Assembly: GCF_014873535.1 (NCBI RefSeq)
Contig: NZ_JADBEF010000001.1
Coordinates: forward strand, 2,852,001-2,916,000
Direction: 5' to 3'
DNA: 64,000 nt
DNA from: Nonomuraea africana
GTDB taxonomy: Bacteria; Actinomycetota; Actinomycetes; Streptosporangiales; Streptosporangiaceae
Program-made: the position numbers and the translations under genes
Shown here: positions 1 through 8,640 of the stretch, one piece after another
How positions within the stretch are numbered: position 1 is the stretch's first letter
Layout of the letters: the number at the start of each line of letters is the position of its first letter
The notes under the pieces: model-generated
The model's database searches: none
What the model saw: the letters and a program-made list of their open reading frames with translations, nothing else
What the model was told of the DNA's origin: nothing

Positions 1-1
1 C

Positions 2-868
2 GGGGACGTGAGCACGGCGGTGGGGCTGCTGGACGAGGCGTTGGCACAGTTCAGGGCGCTGGACGATCGCTGGGGCGAGGCGGCGGCGCTGGCGAGCCGT
101 ACCAAGCAGGCGATGTTCCAAGGCGACTTCGACCTGGCCGCGAGCAGCGGCGCCCAAAGCATGGCGATCTTCGGGGAGCTGGGAGATCGATGGGGGCAGC
201 TCCAGGCCTCGGACATGCTCGGCTACCTGGCGGAGGTCACCGGCGACTACGCGCGCGCCGACCGGCTCCATCGGAAGGCACTGCGGATCGCGGAAGATCT
301 GCGGTTGTGGACGGACGTGTCGTACCGGCTGTCCAGCCTGGGGCGGATCGCCTTGCTGACCGGCCAGCTGGAGCGTTCGGCCGAATTCCACGAACAGGGA
401 ATGCGGCTGGCGGGCGAGCAGGCCAACAGGTTCGCCGAGGAGTTCGCCAGGGTGGGACTCGGGCTGGTGGCCCGCCGATCGGGTGACCTTGATCGGGCCG
501 AAGAGCTGTTCCTCGAGTCGTTGGAATGGAATCGGCGGCTGGAGACGGACTTCGGGGTGCCGTTCTACGGGGTGACGTTGATCCTGGCCGAGCTCGGGTT
601 CATCGCCTCCGGGCGGGGGGAGACGGCTGCCGCCCGGACGCTGCACCTGGAAGGGCTGGCCGCCGCTCGCGAGGTCGGCGATCCGCGATCGGTGGCGTTG
701 GCGCAGGAGGGGCTGGCCGAGGTGGCGGCGTTGGAAGGCTCGTACGAGGAGGCGGCCCGGCTGCTGGCGGAGGCGGCGGCGCTCAGGGAGTCGGTCGGCG
801 CGCCCCTGCCACCTGGCGAACGCGGCGATGTGGACCGCGTCCGCGACCTGATCGCGGCCGGGTCGTGA
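2..868 (+). CDS. TPR-repeat C-terminal part of a regulator (5' end outside window)
   Basis: The reading frame is open from the left edge, so the gene begins upstream. The visible 289 or so residues are helical tetratricopeptide-like repeats about 40 residues apart, with recurring G-(D/E)-x-x-x-A signatures (GDFDLAA, GDYARAD, GDLDRAE, GSYEEAA). The last 30 residues, with LRESVGAPLPP, match the end of AfsR/SARP-type or LuxR-type ATPase regulators of actinomycetes as I know them. No DNA-binding or NB-ARC region lies inside the window, so the regulator assignment is inference. It ends 45 bp before the next gene on the same strand. Confidence 0.7.
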   Translation, partial: GDVSTAVGLLDEALAQFRALDDRWGEAAALASRTKQAMFQGDFDLAASSGAQSMAIFGELGDRWGQLQASDMLGYLAEVTGDYARADRLHRKALRIAEDLRLWTDVSYRLSSLGRIALLTGQLERSAEFHEQGMRLAGEQANRFAEEFARVGLGLVARRSGDLDRAEELFLESLEWNRRLETDFGVPFYGVTLILAELGFIASGRGETAAARTLHLEGLAAAREVGDPRSVALAQEGLAEVAALEGSYEEAARLLAEAAALRESVGAPLPPGERGDVDRVRDLIAAGS

Positions 869-913
869 GCGACCATCAGCGAACCGTGCGTGGGGGTCGG
901 CAGAGTGGCTCAC

Positions 914-1816
914 ATGAAAGCACTGATCTTCAACCCTGACCTGTCCTTCGGCGTCGTTCCCGACCCGGTCCCGTCGCCCGCACAGGTGCTCGTCCAGGTG
1001 TCGGCCGTTTCTCTCAACTTCGGGGAGATCGCCTTCAGATCCGCGCAGATCCGGCCCGATCACGTCTCGGGATGGGATGCGGCCGGAGTGGTCGTGCGGG
1101 CGGCCGCCGACGGTTCGGGGCCCGTTGTGGGCACCCGTGTGGTGACGTTCGGCTGGTCGGGGGCGTGGGCCGAGTTGCGGGCCGTGGACACCGCTGAGCT
1201 GGCCGTCGTACCGGACGACGTCGATCTCGCCCTGGCCGCCGCCCTGCCGGTCGCGGGTGTTACCGCGCTCCAGGCGGTGCGGCGGCTCGGCCCGGTGCAG
1301 GGGCGAAGAGTGCTGGTCACCGGGGCGTCGGGCGGCGTCGGCAGATACGCGGTCCAGCTGGCCGCCCGTGCGGGGGCGCACGTGATCGCCTCCGTCGGCA
1401 GTCCGTCACGGGCCGAGGGACTGCCGGAGCTGGGCGCGGCCGAGGTCGTGCACGGTCCCGCCAACCTTCGCGGCCGGGTGTACGGCGTGCTGGACACCGT
1501 GGGCGGGCAGCAACTGGCCGAGGCGTTCTACCGGTTGGAGGACGACGGCGTGATCCAGGCCATCGGAAGGGCCGCCAAGGAGCCGACAGTGATCGACTTC
1601 GAGGAGGCCGGGAGCCGGTCCTTGCGCGGACGCATCGAGAACTTCAACGTGAGCACCCCCTTCGCCGACGACCTCGCCGAGCTCGTCGGCCTCCTGTCCA
1701 GAGGCGAGCTGGACGCTCAGGTGGGCTGGCGCGGCCCGTGGGACCGGGCCATGACCGCGGCGGACGCCCTCCTGACCCGCCGAGTCCAGGGCAAGGCCGT
1801 CCTCACCCTCCCTTGA
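914..1816 (+). CDS. Zinc-independent MDR oxidoreductase (quinone-oxidoreductase-like)
   Basis: A 300-residue medium-chain dehydrogenase/reductase. The N-terminal GroES-like half is followed by a Rossmann fold with the nucleotide motif GASGGVG at about residues 137-143. No catalytic or structural zinc cysteines are visible, which places it with quinone oxidoreductase / enoyl reductase-like MDRs that use NAD(P)H. At 300 residues it is slightly short for the family. The ATG at 914 was chosen because homology starts there (MKALIF); the frame is open upstream to a GTG at 890. Its 3' end overlaps the convergent TetR gene by 14 bp. Substrate unknown. Confidence 0.85.
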   Translation: MKALIFNPDLSFGVVPDPVPSPAQVLVQVSAVSLNFGEIAFRSAQIRPDHVSGWDAAGVVVRAAADGSGPVVGTRVVTFGWSGAWAELRAVDTAELAVVPDDVDLALAAALPVAGVTALQAVRRLGPVQGRRVLVTGASGGVGRYAVQLAARAGAHVIASVGSPSRAEGLPELGAAEVVHGPANLRGRVYGVLDTVGGQQLAEAFYRLEDDGVIQAIGRAAKEPTVIDFEEAGSRSLRGRIENFNVSTPFADDLAELVGLLSRGELDAQVGWRGPWDRAMTAADALLTRRVQGKAVLTLP

Positions 1817-2393
1817 GAGACAAGCCCTGGGAGGTCACGAGGATCTGCTCGGCGAGTTCGCGGGCGTGGGCCGCGGGGTCGGTGCCGGGCCGGGTGGCTC
1901 CGGCCGCCAGCGTGCCGTCGATCAGCAGGAGGAACTGGTCGGCCGCGTGCGCGGGCCGGGGATGCCCAAGGGCGGTGAGGTCGTCTTCGAGGAGCTGGTG
2001 CACGCGCCGGTGGTACTCACGGACGATCTCGTGTGCCGGGTGGTCGCGCTCGACCAGGGCCAGGTCGGCGGCCAGATAGCGGCAGCCGTGGAAGTCCGGC
2101 CCGGCGACGACCTCGGCGAGGCGGTCGAAGACGGCCAGCAGGCGGTCGCGTGGATGGTCGCCCGCGGCCTGCATCACCCGCCGGTAGTCGGCCTCGTCCT
2201 CAGCGGTACTGCGCTGGAGCACCGCCGCGATCAGGCCGTCCTTGCCGCCGAAGTGCTCATACAACGACCGGCGGGCCACGTTGGCCTCCCTGAGGAGGGC
2301 GTCGACGCCGACGTTCACGCCGTGGGTGTAGGTCAGCTTCTGGGCGGCGTCCAGCAGACGCTCTCGCGGCCCGGGCTTGGCAGGGGCACTCAT
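1803..2393 (-). CDS. TetR family repressor
   Basis: A 196-residue protein with an N-terminal TetR helix-turn-helix (residues about 10-60, including NVARRSLYEHFGGKDGL) and a helical ligand-binding C-terminal region. It is divergent from the SnoaL-like / MDR operon across a 92-bp gap that holds a strong promoter and two TAGA-N8-TCTA palindromes. By the usual logic of TetR modules it should repress that operon and itself, with release by a small molecule. The ligand is not predictable from sequence. The start is the ATG ending at 2393, with a GGAAGG-like ribosome site upstream. Confidence 0.9.
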   Translation of the reverse strand: MSAPAKPGPRERLLDAAQKLTYTHGVNVGVDALLREANVARRSLYEHFGGKDGLIAAVLQRSTAEDEADYRRVMQAAGDHPRDRLLAVFDRLAEVVAGPDFHGCRYLAADLALVERDHPAHEIVREYHRRVHQLLEDDLTALGHPRPAHAADQFLLLIDGTLAAGATRPGTDPAAHARELAEQILVTSQGLSLKGG

Positions 2394-2414
2394 GGTGGTC
2401 CAGCCTTCCAGCAG

Positions 2415-2444
2415 TTGACAGGTAGATCAACCAGTCTATATAAA
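2415..2444 (+). promoter_or_regulatory. Sigma70-type promoter of the SnoaL/MDR operon
   Basis: TTGACA at 2415-2420 is a perfect -35 hexamer. TATATA at 2437-2442 or TATAAA at 2439-2444 lies 16 or 18 bp downstream as the -10. Such consensus promoters are uncommon in actinomycete DNA. The spacer is occupied by the first TAGA-N8-TCTA palindrome, so repressor binding would directly block polymerase. Confidence 0.7.
2423..2438. promoter_or_regulatory. Probable TetR operator 1
   Basis: TAGATCAACCAGTCTA, an interrupted palindrome of the form TAGA-N8-TCTA, lies between the -35 and -10 elements. It matches operator 2 at 13 of 16 positions and lies exactly 30 bp (about three helical turns) from it, so both sites face the same side of the DNA. 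Confidence 0.65.
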
Positions 2445-2452
2445 TCAATCAG

Positions 2453-2468
2453 TAGACCGACCGTTCTA
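2453..2468. promoter_or_regulatory. Probable TetR operator 2
   Basis: TAGACCGACCGTTCTA, the second TAGA-N8-TCTA palindrome, sits just downstream of the -10 region at about the transcription start and 17 bp before the SnoaL-like start codon. Confidence 0.65.
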
Positions 2469-2485
2469 TCTATGAGGTGTTCAGC

Positions 2486-2887
2486 ATGTCGTTCCGCACC
2501 AGCACCGAAGTCATCGACCGCTTCAACCGCGCCTTCATCGACCACGACCCCGACCTGCTCACCGACCTGATCGGCGAGGACTGTGTGATGGAGGCGGTCC
2601 AGCCGGCCCCCACCGGAGAGCGCGTCGAGGGTGGCGAGGCCTGCCTGGCCTGGTGGCGGACGCTCGTCGAGGACCGCACCACCCAGTTCGAGCCGCAGGA
2701 GGTCGTGATCGCCGCCGATCGGGCGACGATCCGCTGGCACTACCGATTCGGCGACGGTCCCACCGACTGGGTGAGCGGGGTCAACCTCATGCGGGTGCGC
2801 GACGGCGTGATCGTAGAGGCCCTCGGCTACAGCAAGACCGCGGGCGAGGTCCCCCTGGCCACCGAGGGGAAGCCCGAGAATGCGTAG
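2486..2887 (+). CDS. SnoaL/NTF2-like protein
   Basis: A 133-residue protein with the cone-shaped SnoaL/NTF2 fold signature: an N-terminal helix (EVIDRFNRAFIDHDPDLL), a strand with DCVMEAVQP, then alternating strands ending GVNLMRVRDGVIVEALGYSK. Family members are polyketide cyclases, ketosteroid isomerase-like enzymes or ligand-binding proteins, so activity cannot be assigned. The ATG at 2486 is preferred over the GTG at 2477 because GAGGTG at 2474-2479 is a good ribosome site. The stop overlaps the next start by 8 bp, indicating translational coupling with the MDR enzyme. Confidence 0.85.
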   Translation: MSFRTSTEVIDRFNRAFIDHDPDLLTDLIGEDCVMEAVQPAPTGERVEGGEACLAWWRTLVEDRTTQFEPQEVVIAADRATIRWHYRFGDGPTDWVSGVNLMRVRDGVIVEALGYSKTAGEVPLATEGKPENA

Positions 2888-3884
2888 TTATCATCTCGAC
2901 AGCGGTGCCGGAATCGACGGCCTGGCGATCCGGTGGCACGACGATCCCGTCCCCGGTCCCGGGCAGGTCCTCGTCGCGGTGCGCGCCGTCTCGCTCAGCT
3001 ACCGCGAGCTGATGGTGCTGCGCGGCGATTACGTGCTGCCGGTGAAGCCGGACGTGGTGCCGGTCTCGGACGGAGCCGGTGAGATCGTCGCGATCGGCTC
3101 CGGGGTCCGCACCGCCCGAGTCGGCGACAGGGTGACGGCCACGCTCTTCCCGAGCTGGCAGGACGGCCCGTTCGGCGCCCAGCACCTGCCGCAGCGGGGC
3201 GGCTCCCTGGACGGCATGCTGACCGAGCTCGCCGTGATCGACGAGGACGCGCTCGTGCCGATTCCCGATCACCTCTCCTACGAGGAGGCCGCGACACTGC
3301 CCTGCGCCGCGGTCACCGCGTGGAACGCCCTGACCGGTGACGGCGACGGCCTGCGGCCGGGCCAGACACTGCTCGTGCAGGGATCCGGCGGGGTATCGCT
3401 GTTCGCGCTCCAGCTCGCCAAGGCGCTCGGCGCCCGGGTGATCGCCACGACCAGCAGCCCGGCCAAGGCCGACCGGCTGGCCGAACTCGGCGCCGACGCG
3501 GTCATCGACTACCGGGCCACCCCCGACTGGCCGGAGGGGGTCCGGGAGCTGACCGCGGGCCAAGGGGCCGACCGCATCGTCGACGTCACGGGCCTGCTGG
3601 ATCAGTCACTCAAGGCAGTGGCGATAGCGGGCCACATCGCCTGCGTGGGCTTCGTCTCCGACACCGCGCCGCCGATCGACCCCCGGGTGCTGTTCGCCTC
3701 CGGCGCCACGGTGCGCGCCGTCGCCGTCGGCAGCCGCGCCCAGTTCCTCGCGATGAACCGCGCCATGGAAAATCACCGGCTTCGTCCCGTCATCGATAGG
3801 GTGTTCGCCTTCGACGACGCCCCCGACGCCTACCGCTACTACGCCTCGGGCAAGGCCCTGGGCAAGGTCGTGATCAGGCTCTGA
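2880..3884 (+). CDS. NAD(P)-dependent MDR alcohol dehydrogenase-like enzyme
   Basis: A 334-residue MDR protein: GroES-like N-terminal half, Rossmann motif GSGGVS at about residue 166, and a C-terminal strand ending KALGKVVIRL, as in zinc-free NAD(P)-dependent alcohol dehydrogenases / quinone reductases. It is second in the TetR-controlled operon and overlaps its partner by 8 bp. The pair probably acts on one electrophilic or quinone-like substrate; this is inference from context. It is not a close copy of the MDR gene at 914. Confidence 0.85.
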   Translation: MRSYHLDSGAGIDGLAIRWHDDPVPGPGQVLVAVRAVSLSYRELMVLRGDYVLPVKPDVVPVSDGAGEIVAIGSGVRTARVGDRVTATLFPSWQDGPFGAQHLPQRGGSLDGMLTELAVIDEDALVPIPDHLSYEEAATLPCAAVTAWNALTGDGDGLRPGQTLLVQGSGGVSLFALQLAKALGARVIATTSSPAKADRLAELGADAVIDYRATPDWPEGVRELTAGQGADRIVDVTGLLDQSLKAVAIAGHIACVGFVSDTAPPIDPRVLFASGATVRAVAVGSRAQFLAMNRAMENHRLRPVIDRVFAFDDAPDAYRYYASGKALGKVVIRL

Positions 3885-3944
3885 AGCACCTGACCGCAGC
3901 CGGGGTCAGCCGCCCAACGGTTCGCGGCCTCCTGGAGGTGCCCT

Positions 3945-4234
3945 GGTGGGCGACCTGTATGAAGCTCAACCTGTGCGGTTCTCTGCCGGGGAAACCGCCC
4001 CTCTGGCGCCCGTTCCGGTCCGGGTTCCGGAACCGCCGGGGCGGCGTTATCCAAAGGCTGGAAGGAGGCTCACCGCCGAACACCACCTCGGGATGGGCGC
4101 GAAGATTGTGGTACCAGGCTGGGTGCTTGGGCTCGCCCAGGTAGCAGGCGATCGTCACGCGGTCGCCGTCGTGAAAGTAGACGCATTGCGCCGGCGGACC
4201 ACGGGGCGAGAGGATCGACGTACGGCAACGACAT
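3945..4234 (-). pseudogene. Decayed F420-dependent nitroreductase-family (DUF385-like) gene
   Basis: A start with a good ribosome site (AAGGAGG upstream of ATG at 4234) opens MSLPYVDP, but the rest of the family signature is in another frame: YFHDGDRVTIACYLGEPKHP, then WYHNLRAHPEVVFGGEP. That block is typical of deazaflavin (F420)-dependent nitroreductase family proteins. The C-terminal part (FIQVA) is barely recognisable. At least one frameshift near codon 10 and later damage make it a pseudogene. The Tn3 fragment begins a few tens of bases beyond its 5' end, so the insertion and the decay may be linked. Confidence 0.75.
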
Positions 4235-4279
4235 CGCGGCACCCTCCTTCATGAAGCGTCCGCTGGCGCCAGCACGGAC

Positions 4280-5335
4280 AACGCCGACAACGTCGACACC
4301 GAGCCGGCGCTGCGCCGCACCCGGCGCCTGTTCGTCAACCGCGACAACCTGCGGGCGGCGATCCGCACCATGGTCAACGAGACGCTGAAGGCCTGCGATG
4401 TCGCGTTGTGGGGACCAGGCACCTCCTGCGCGTCGGACTCCCGCAAGTTCGGATCATGGTCGGCGAACATGATGACCGAATGGCACCAGTGCTACGGAGG
4501 TGCCGGAATCATGGTGTATTGGCACGTCGAGCGAAAATCGGTGTGCATCTACAGCCAGGTCACCAGCACGTCCGCCTCCGAGGTGGCCTCGATGATGGCT
4601 TGCTGCGGCACCTGACCTCGGCGGAGATCAATCGCCAGTACATGGCGCCTAGATCGTCGGGTTCGCCTTCGCGCATTTGCTGGGCTTCCAGCTGCTGCCC
4701 CGGCTGAAGAACATCGGCTCGGCGCGGCTGTACCGGCCCGGGCCCGGGGAGGATGAGGCCTGGCCGGAGCTGGAGGAGGTGCTGTCGGGCAAGACCATCG
4801 ACTGGGACCTGATCGGCCGCCAGTACGACCAGATGATCAAGTACGCCACCGCGCTGCGGCTGCGTACCGCCGAGGCCCACCAGATGCTGCGGCGCTTCAC
4901 CCGGGGTGGCCCCAAGCACTCCACCTACCAGGCCATCGAGGAACTCGGCCGCGTGATCAGGACGATCTTCATTTGTGACTATCTGGCCAGCGAGGCACTT
5001 CGCCAGGAGATCCATGAGGGCCTGAACGTGGTGGAGAACTGGCACTCGGCCAACAAGGACATCTTCTACGGCAAGGCGGGTGACCTGACCGGCGATGACC
5101 GGGAGACCGTCGAGGTGTCGGCGCTGGCGCTGCACCTGCTCCAGGCCTCGATCACCTACTTGAACACGATCACGATTCAGCTCGTCATGCGCGAGCCGCA
5201 ATGGCAAAGAAGCTGACCGCCATCGACCGGCGCGGCCTGTCGGCCCTGTTCTGGACCCATGTGAACCTGTACGGGAGGCTGGAGCTCGACATGAGCAAGC
5301 ACCTGGACCTGGCGAGCAGCACGCGGCGTGACTGA
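4280..5335 (+). pseudogene. Tn3-family transposase, C-terminal remnant
   Basis: Three successive frames encode the C-terminal third of a Tn3 transposase. Diagnostic blocks are [92 protein letters not shown] and LFWTHVNLYGRLELDM. Frameshifts occur near 4600, near 4660 and near 5210. The fragment starts abruptly at 4280, so the N-terminal two thirds are gone. No resolvase, inverted repeat pair or intact copy was seen nearby. Confidence 0.9.
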
Positions 5336-5350
5336 TCACCTACTCGACCG

Positions 5351-6139
5351 TCAGCGCATCAGCGCGGCGCCCAGCAGGCGGATCGTCTCGGCCTCGCCGG
5401 GGTTGACGTCGTCGCTGGATGGCGCGTGCTCGGTGATGGCTGCCCCGATGATGTCGTCCACCTGGGAGACGAGATCGACCAGTCGCTGCGGCTGCGCGCC
5501 GTTCGGCTCCGGGTAGCAGGTCGCGCCGAAGACGGCGGGCTCCAGGACGTCGAGGTCGATGTGCACGTACACGGGGCCACGCAGACCGTCGAGCACGCGC
5601 TCCAGGTCGTCGACGCCGTACCTGCGCATGCCCTTCGCGAGGTACTCGTGCTCGGACACGTCACCCGCCCGCTCCCCGGCGATGATCACCTGCTGTGGTG
5701 CCAGGGGCTGCTCCAGCGTGAGGCCGGCCGGCCCGTCTCCGAGCAGCGCGCGCACCACCATCCCGTGGAAGGCGCCCGATGGCAGGGTCTGTGGGCTGTA
5801 GACGTCCGGGTGTGCATCGATCCACAGCACCGTCAAAGCGTCCCCATAGCGGGCGTAGGCAGCGGCGATCGGCGGGATGTCGACCGCGCAATCGCCGCCG
5901 ATAGTGATCACCCGGTCGTCGATGCCGGCCAGTGCCTTCTGCGTCATCCGCTGGTTCTCCACGAGCACGTCGTATGCGCGGACCCCGGCGGCCTTGTCCC
6001 CGCCAGTTTCAATCACCGGCACGGTCACCACCGCGTCGGCAGGAACGAGCTCGGCGGCGCGGCGGGCACCGGCCATCAGCCGCGGCGCCTTGCTCGACGC
6101 CGATCCTTGCCATTGTGGTACGCAGAGCACAGTCGTCAT
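5351..6139 (-). CDS. Arginase/agmatinase family hydrolase
   Basis: A 262-residue ureohydrolase-fold protein. The three binuclear-metal motifs are visible: GGDC at residues 81-84, DAHPDV at 108-113 and HIDLDVLEP at 193-201. The first motif has Cys where classical arginases have His; this GGDC variant is known in other actinobacterial members of the superfamily, so it is not evidence of inactivity. Substrate could be arginine or another guanidino compound. It stands alone between Tn3 debris on both sides. Confidence 0.85.
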   Translation of the reverse strand: MTTVLCVPQWQGSASSKAPRLMAGARRAAELVPADAVVTVPVIETGGDKAAGVRAYDVLVENQRMTQKALAGIDDRVITIGGDCAVDIPPIAAAYARYGDALTVLWIDAHPDVYSPQTLPSGAFHGMVVRALLGDGPAGLTLEQPLAPQQVIIAGERAGDVSEHEYLAKGMRRYGVDDLERVLDGLRGPVYVHIDLDVLEPAVFGATCYPEPNGAQPQRLVDLVSQVDDIIGAAITEHAPSSDDVNPGEAETIRLLGAALMR

Positions 6140-6484
6140 GCGGCGACATTACGAGATGCCAGGATCAAAGGTCTAGATCGTTCTCATGCTTCATCAATAA
6201 AATTTCCACCAGATCGGTCTGGTGGCAGGAATCTGTACCCCCGCGGCGCGGTTCGGCGATCCAGCAGCCGACACCTGACGGCAGGTCACTTGCACAACAT
6301 CGTCGCGCGTCATCGGATGACGGGTTGCGGGATAACCTTCGTTTCTGGCGAGATAGCGATCACGGGGCGGGCATAAGCTGGGCAGCCATCCTTCGGCACG
6401 GGGACCTCGTTTCCCGGTTATCTGGCAAGCTCAATAGGCTCCTAGGCTGAGGATCTTCGGCTCTCTGGCAGAGGGGGTGACCTG

Positions 6485-6843
6485 TTGGCGACACGGGTGT
6501 TCGCAGACCAGGAGCTGGAGGTGCTGCGGAAGTTCCCCGAGATCGGCCGGGAGGAACTGTTTTCGGTTCTTCACCCTGACCCCTGCAGATGTCGCGTTCG
6601 TCGATCCTGGCCGTGGTCGTGGCCCATGTCACCGACCAGCACACCACCTACGGCACGAAGATCATCGTGGCGACCAAGCGGGAAGCCCACTACGTCCTCG
6701 ATGACATCCTCGGCAACGCCACCGACATCCCGATCACCGAGCACGCCACCGACACCCACGGAGTGACGCTGGTCAACTTCGGCCTGGTCCAGCTCGGCCC
6801 GACCGGCTACCGACCCCTGCGCGTCCGCGACACCCTGTTCTAG
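6485..6843 (+). pseudogene. Tn3-family transposase, N-terminal plus internal remnant
   Basis: The first 26 codons (TRVFADQELEVLRKFPEIG) are the start of a DUF4158-type Tn3 transposase. The frame then shifts to TLTPADVAFVDPGRGRGP and shifts again into an internal block (TDQHTTYGTKIIVATKREAH, YVLDDILGNATDIPI, TEHATDTHGVTLVNFGL) that normally lies several hundred residues further on. The fragment is therefore an internally deleted, frameshifted relic. It ends at TAG 6841-6843. It carries parts that the 4280-5335 remnant lacks, but the two do not join into one gene. Confidence 0.85.
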
Positions 6844-6996
6844 ACAGCGCCCGAGGCATGCTCGGCCGCCTCCGTGCCTGTGGATCGGCCACGCCGAGCT
6901 CAGTGAGGTCGGCGTGGCCCGGTTCACGCTCTATCTGATGCACGACGGTAGGGAGTCCGCGCTCAAGGCGTACGGGTCCGTGGTGCTCGGCCCCGT

Positions 6997-8316
6997 CTAC
7001 TGAGCCGGCTTGGCCCCGTCAGCCGACCTGGCCTGCCCGTCGCAGAACACCGTCTTGATGAGGTTGTTCAACGCCTTCGGGAACTCCGTCGCCATGTCCA
7101 TTGCAGCGTCGCCGGTGGTGATCGAGGCGGTCATGGTCTTCTTGCCGTCCGGCGTGCTGTACATCAGCGCCCCGTAGCCGTTGTTGCTGCCGTTGTGGTT
7201 GAGGATGGTGCCGACGCAGCCCGGGCCCAGGTCCTGCACGTACAGCCCGAGGCCGTAGGTGCCGTAGAGGCCGGCGCTGTTCGGGTGCGGCTTGCGCATC
7301 TCGGCCAGCAGCTTGGCCGGCAGGAGCGTGCCGTCATTCAGCGCGGAGAAGAACGTGTGGAGATCCTCGGTGGTCGAGATCATCTCACCGGCGGCGGAGA
7401 TCCAGGAGGGGTTCTGGCGGGTGACGTCGATCACCTTCCACTGGTCGGCGGCGTCTTCGTAGCGGTAGTAGGCGTGGGCGTACGGCGCGGGCATCCCCGA
7501 GCGGGTGCCCGGCACCACGGTGTGCTCCAGCTGGAGCGGCCCCAGGATCCGCCGCTTCATCTCCGTGGCGTAGGAGTGGCCGGTGACCTTCTCGATCAGC
7601 AGCTTGGCCAGCACGTAGTTGACGTTGGCGTAGCTCCAGCTCGTCCCCGGCTCATACTTCGGCCGCTTGGACAACGACAGCCGTACCAGCTCCTCGTCCT
7701 TGTAGGTGTGGAACCGCTTGGCCACCCACTCCTTGCCCTGCACGGGGATCAATGACACCGGTTTCCCGTCGGGGTCGACGTCGAAGGTGTAGTCGAACAG
7801 CCCGCTGGTGTGCTGCAGCAGCATCCGCACGGTGATCCGCCGGTCCAGCTTGTACTGGGGCAGGTAGTCGGCCACCGGGGCGTCCAGCCCGATCTCGCCG
7901 GCGGCTACCAGTTTCAGCACCAGGGTCGCGGTGAAGTTCTTGGTGGTGCTGCCTATCCGGAAGTGTCCGTTCGTCGGCGGCTTGGCGCTTGCGCCGAGCT
8001 TGCGCACCCCGGCGCTGCCGACCCACTGGCCTCGCTCATCGTTCACGCGCATCTGCATCCCGGCGAAACCGGCATCGATGAATGCCTGGAGGGCCTTCTG
8101 CAGCTCCGGACGATCCTGCCCGGCAGCAGCGGCCTTCGACACGGCCCTGCTGTCCGCGGCGGCCATCCCGGGGGTGGCCGCCCCGGCAAGCAGCGCGGCC
8201 GCCAGGGCCGTGACCGCCACTCGCCGGAAGACCTTGCTGCGGATGACCGGGGGTTGGTGCACGCCGAAGAAGCGCGCCTTGGTCGCCGTGATCGCTGGTG
8301 GGGATTGAGTTTTCAT
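6997..8316 (-). CDS. Secreted serine hydrolase (beta-lactamase / D-Ala-D-Ala carboxypeptidase family)
   Basis: A 439-residue class C beta-lactamase-like protein. A basic N-terminus, a hydrophobic stretch (about 33-48) and ATPGMAAA form a signal peptide, so it is exported. Catalytic motifs are S123-T-T-K126, Y229-A-N231 and H374-N-G376. Family members act on peptidoglycan stem peptides, D-amino-acid peptides or esters; the substrate is unknown. From AAAGQDRPELQ onward it is a close paralogue of the protein encoded at 8641-10197, which has a different N-terminus. The two lie in tandem on the same strand with a peptidase remnant between them. Confidence 0.88.
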   Translation of the reverse strand: MKTQSPPAITATKARFFGVHQPPVIRSKVFRRVAVTALAAALLAGAATPGMAAADSRAVSKAAAAGQDRPELQKALQAFIDAGFAGMQMRVNDERGQWVGSAGVRKLGASAKPPTNGHFRIGSTTKNFTATLVLKLVAAGEIGLDAPVADYLPQYKLDRRITVRMLLQHTSGLFDYTFDVDPDGKPVSLIPVQGKEWVAKRFHTYKDEELVRLSLSKRPKYEPGTSWSYANVNYVLAKLLIEKVTGHSYATEMKRRILGPLQLEHTVVPGTRSGMPAPYAHAYYRYEDAADQWKVIDVTRQNPSWISAAGEMISTTEDLHTFFSALNDGTLLPAKLLAEMRKPHPNSAGLYGTYGLGLYVQDLGPGCVGTILNHNGSNNGYGALMYSTPDGKKTMTASITTGDAAMDMATEFPKALNNLIKTVFCDGQARSADGAKPAQ

Positions 8317-8340
8317 GGTTCCTCATGTCTGGTGTCGCGC

Positions 8341-8583
8341 TTAGGCGACGAGCTCGCCGAGCGATTCGGGGTCGATGGGGATGGGATAGGCCGGCGGCGG
8401 CGTGTCCATCGGCTCGCGTACCGGGAAGTCCCAGGCGCGCTTGCGCACGTCATGCGGACAATCGATGAGTTGGTGCTCGGCCCCGGGCGCGATGGGCAGC
8501 TCGACATCCTTGTCGGCGGCGATGAGTCGGCCGACCAGCCGCAGCGTGTGGTCCGGGCGGACCTGGTCGTCTATGCCGGCGGG
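8341..8583 (-). pseudogene. Prolyl oligopeptidase (S9) C-terminal remnant
   Basis: An 80-codon open stretch ending at TAA 8341-8343 reads DDQVRPDHTLRLVGRLIAAD, then ELPIAPGAEHQLID, RAWDFPVRE and a Pro-rich tail. It resembles the catalytic Asp/His end of S9 peptidases: the Asp loop (DDQVRP) and the catalytic His (GAEH). The rest of the peptidase, including the nucleophile Ser domain, is absent. It lies between the two serine hydrolase paralogues on the same strand. Identification rests on motif order recognised by eye. Confidence 0.6.
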
Positions 8584-8640
8584 CGTCGGCCGGGGTGAGC
8601 GAGCCGGCGTGGCTCGTACGGGTCCACGGTGCTCGGCTGT

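Noticed and set aside
4249..4470. Minus-strand frame across the Tn3 remnant
   Set aside because: Shadow of the transposase sequence on the opposite strand.
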